Source of the DNA: Burkholderiaceae bacterium
GTDB taxonomy: Bacteria > Pseudomonadota > Gammaproteobacteria > Burkholderiales > Burkholderiaceae_C
NCBI GenBank assembly: GCA_031276435.1
Contig: JAISNB010000178.1
Span: forward strand, 1-5,958
Direction of reading: 5' to 3'
Length of the DNA: 5,958 bases
The notes beneath the pieces are model-generated. The model did no database searches. It saw only the letters and a program-made list of their open reading frames with translations, and was not told the origin of the DNA. Shown here piece by piece: positions 4,972 to 5,958 of the stretch. Every line of letters starts with the position of its first letter. Positions within the stretch are counted from its first letter, which is position 1. Both the position numbers and the translations under genes were made by a program.

Positions 4972-5958
4972 TCAGGCATCCTCTGGCAAGAACAGCGATT
5001 GCAGATCGCTCAAGATGTCAAAACCGCGTGCGGTGGGGGCGATGCGCTGGCCCGCACGGGTGAGCCACTGGTTTTGCTCGGCTTTTTCCAGCGCGCTGGC
5101 AATGCTGCTTAAGGGCAGTCCGGTTCTTTCCGTGAAGTCGCTCTGCTCGAAGCCTTCGCGCAGGCGCAAGGCGTTGAGCATGAATTCAAATGGCAGGTCG
5201 CGCCGCGCGATTTCTCTCTCTTGCGCGACGGCGTGGCCTGCGCTGGCGCGTTGCATGTAAAGCTGTGGATGCCGGTAGCGCACTTGCCGGATGATGCGGT
5301 GGGCAAAGCTGAGTTTGCCGTGCGCGCCCGCGCCAATGCCCAGGTAGTCGCCAAATCGCCAGTAGTTCAGGTTGTGCTGGCACGCATGGCCCGCGCGGGC
5401 AAAGGCCGATACTTCGTAGCGCGCCATGCCCGCGGCGGCGGTTTGCGCTGTCAGCGCGTCCAGCATGTCCCAAGCGGTGTCGGCGTCGGGCAGGGGGGGG
5501 GGATGCCGGGCAAAGCGGGTACCGGATTCGATGGTGAGGTGGTAGTACGACAGGTGCGGCGGCGCGTAATCGAGCGCCATGCGCAGATCGGCCTGCAATT
5601 GCGCCATGTCTTGTGCGGGCAGGGCGTACATGAGGTCGAGGTTGAAGGTGTCGAAAGCGCGCGCGGCTTCACGCACGGCGGCGTGCGCTTGGCTGGCGTT
5701 GTGTACGCGGCCAATGGATTGCAGCAGGTTGTCGTTGAAGCTCTGTACACCGATGGACAGGCGCGTGACGCCCGCTTGCCGGAACGCGATGAAGCGATCT
5801 TTCTCGAAGGTGCCGGGGTTGGCTTCCAGCGTGATTTCACACGCTGGCCTCAAGGGCGCGCGCGCGCGTATGGCGGCCAGCAGCCGGTCTATGGATTCAG
5901 GCGTGAACAGGCTCGGGGTGCCGCCGCCTATGAATACGCTTTGCAGCGGACGGCCCCA
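4972..5958 (-). CDS. hemW: HemW-type radical-SAM haem chaperone, C-terminal 328 residues (5' end beyond window)
   Basis: HemW belongs to the coproporphyrinogen III dehydrogenase-like radical-SAM family; characterised members bind haem and deliver it to haem proteins rather than acting as HemN. The frame is open from the window edge (5958) to TGA at 4974-4972. Numbering from the edge, landmarks are GGGTP at 11-15 (SAM-binding), EANPGT at 45-50, RLSIGVQSF at 66-74, NLDLMYALP at 106-114, LSYYHLTIE at 136-144, YEVSAFARAGHACQHNLNYW at 181-200, GDYLGIGAGAHGKLS at 203-217 and a C-terminal winged-helix-like part. About 60-80 N-terminal residues, including the CxxxCxxC cluster motif, lie outside, so the cluster cannot be checked. 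The Met at 5853 is internal, not the start. The gene contains a C10 run coding for three prolines and a 13-base alternating GC run (5856-5868). It converges on the repeat element. Confidence 0.93.
   Translation of the reverse strand, partial: WGRPLQSVFIGGGTPSLFTPESIDRLLAAIRARAPLRPACEITLEANPGTFEKDRFIAFRQAGVTRLSIGVQSFNDNLLQSIGRVHNASQAHAAVREAARAFDTFNLDLMYALPAQDMAQLQADLRMALDYAPPHLSYYHLTIESGTRFARHPPPLPDADTAWDMLDALTAQTAAAGMARYEVSAFARAGHACQHNLNYWRFGDYLGIGAGAHGKLSFAHRIIRQVRYRHPQLYMQRASAGHAVAQEREIARRDLPFEFMLNALRLREGFEQSDFTERTGLPLSSIASALEKAEQNQWLTRAGQRIAPTARGFDILSDLQSLFLPEDA
5493..5502 (-). repeat. Ten-base C homopolymer in hemW coding strand
   Basis: Ten consecutive G on the plus strand (C in the gene) encode Pro-Pro-Pro and the first base of the next Leu at fragment residues 153-156. 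Runs this long are prone to replication slippage; a one-base change would shift the frame and remove about half of HemW. The run is in frame in this sequence. Confidence 0.9.

Noticed and set aside
4972..5853. hemW starting at the Met at 5853
   Set aside because: The frame stays open to the window edge and encodes SVFIGGGTPSLF, a conserved part of the family, so the real start is further upstream.

Overview
This window looks like chromosomal DNA of a GC-rich betaproteobacterium, most likely Burkholderiales and perhaps near Comamonadaceae. The basis is the protein sequences of the two housekeeping genes and of the aldehyde dehydrogenase, strong G/C at third codon positions, and a decayed IPTL-CTERM surface protein, a class common in that group. 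The placement is inferred from remembered family sequences, not from a search.

Layout: (1) Positions 1-1844, minus strand: the first 614 codons of alaS (alanyl-tRNA synthetase), running off the left edge. (2) Positions 1845-2085: a divergent regulatory gap. On the alaS side it has a perfect TATAAT box sitting in nested dyads, then a leader with a UUCG-loop hairpin and a broken U-tract. On the other side it has repeats and a palindrome in front of the next gene. (3) Positions 2086-3588, plus strand: a complete GabD-type succinate-semialdehyde dehydrogenase. (4) Positions 3589-3893: a gene-free stretch that turns AT-rich towards its right end and holds a long-loop inverted repeat and two pairs of 10-bp direct repeats. 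(5) Positions 3894-4740, plus strand: a decayed gene. Joining reading frames gives one exported protein with a signal peptide, a Tyr/Asp-rich beta-type body and an IPTL-CTERM-like sorting tail, but at least four frameshifts (probably six) break it. (6) Positions 4746-4921: a 176-bp non-coding repeat element with about 34-bp imperfect terminal inverted repeats around three small hairpins, lying between converging genes. (7) Positions 4972-5958, minus strand: the last 328 codons of hemW, running off the right edge, with a run of ten C in its coding strand.

The genes do not form one pathway: alaS serves translation, gabD serves GABA/succinate-semialdehyde (or glutarate-semialdehyde) catabolism, and hemW is a radical-SAM haem-handling protein. 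I see no defence system, CRISPR array, phage gene, transposase, tRNA or rRNA. The most informative parts are the decayed IPTL-CTERM gene, the adjacent MITE-like repeat, and the dyad-rich alaS promoter and leader. I do not see convincing evidence of a wholly new biological system.
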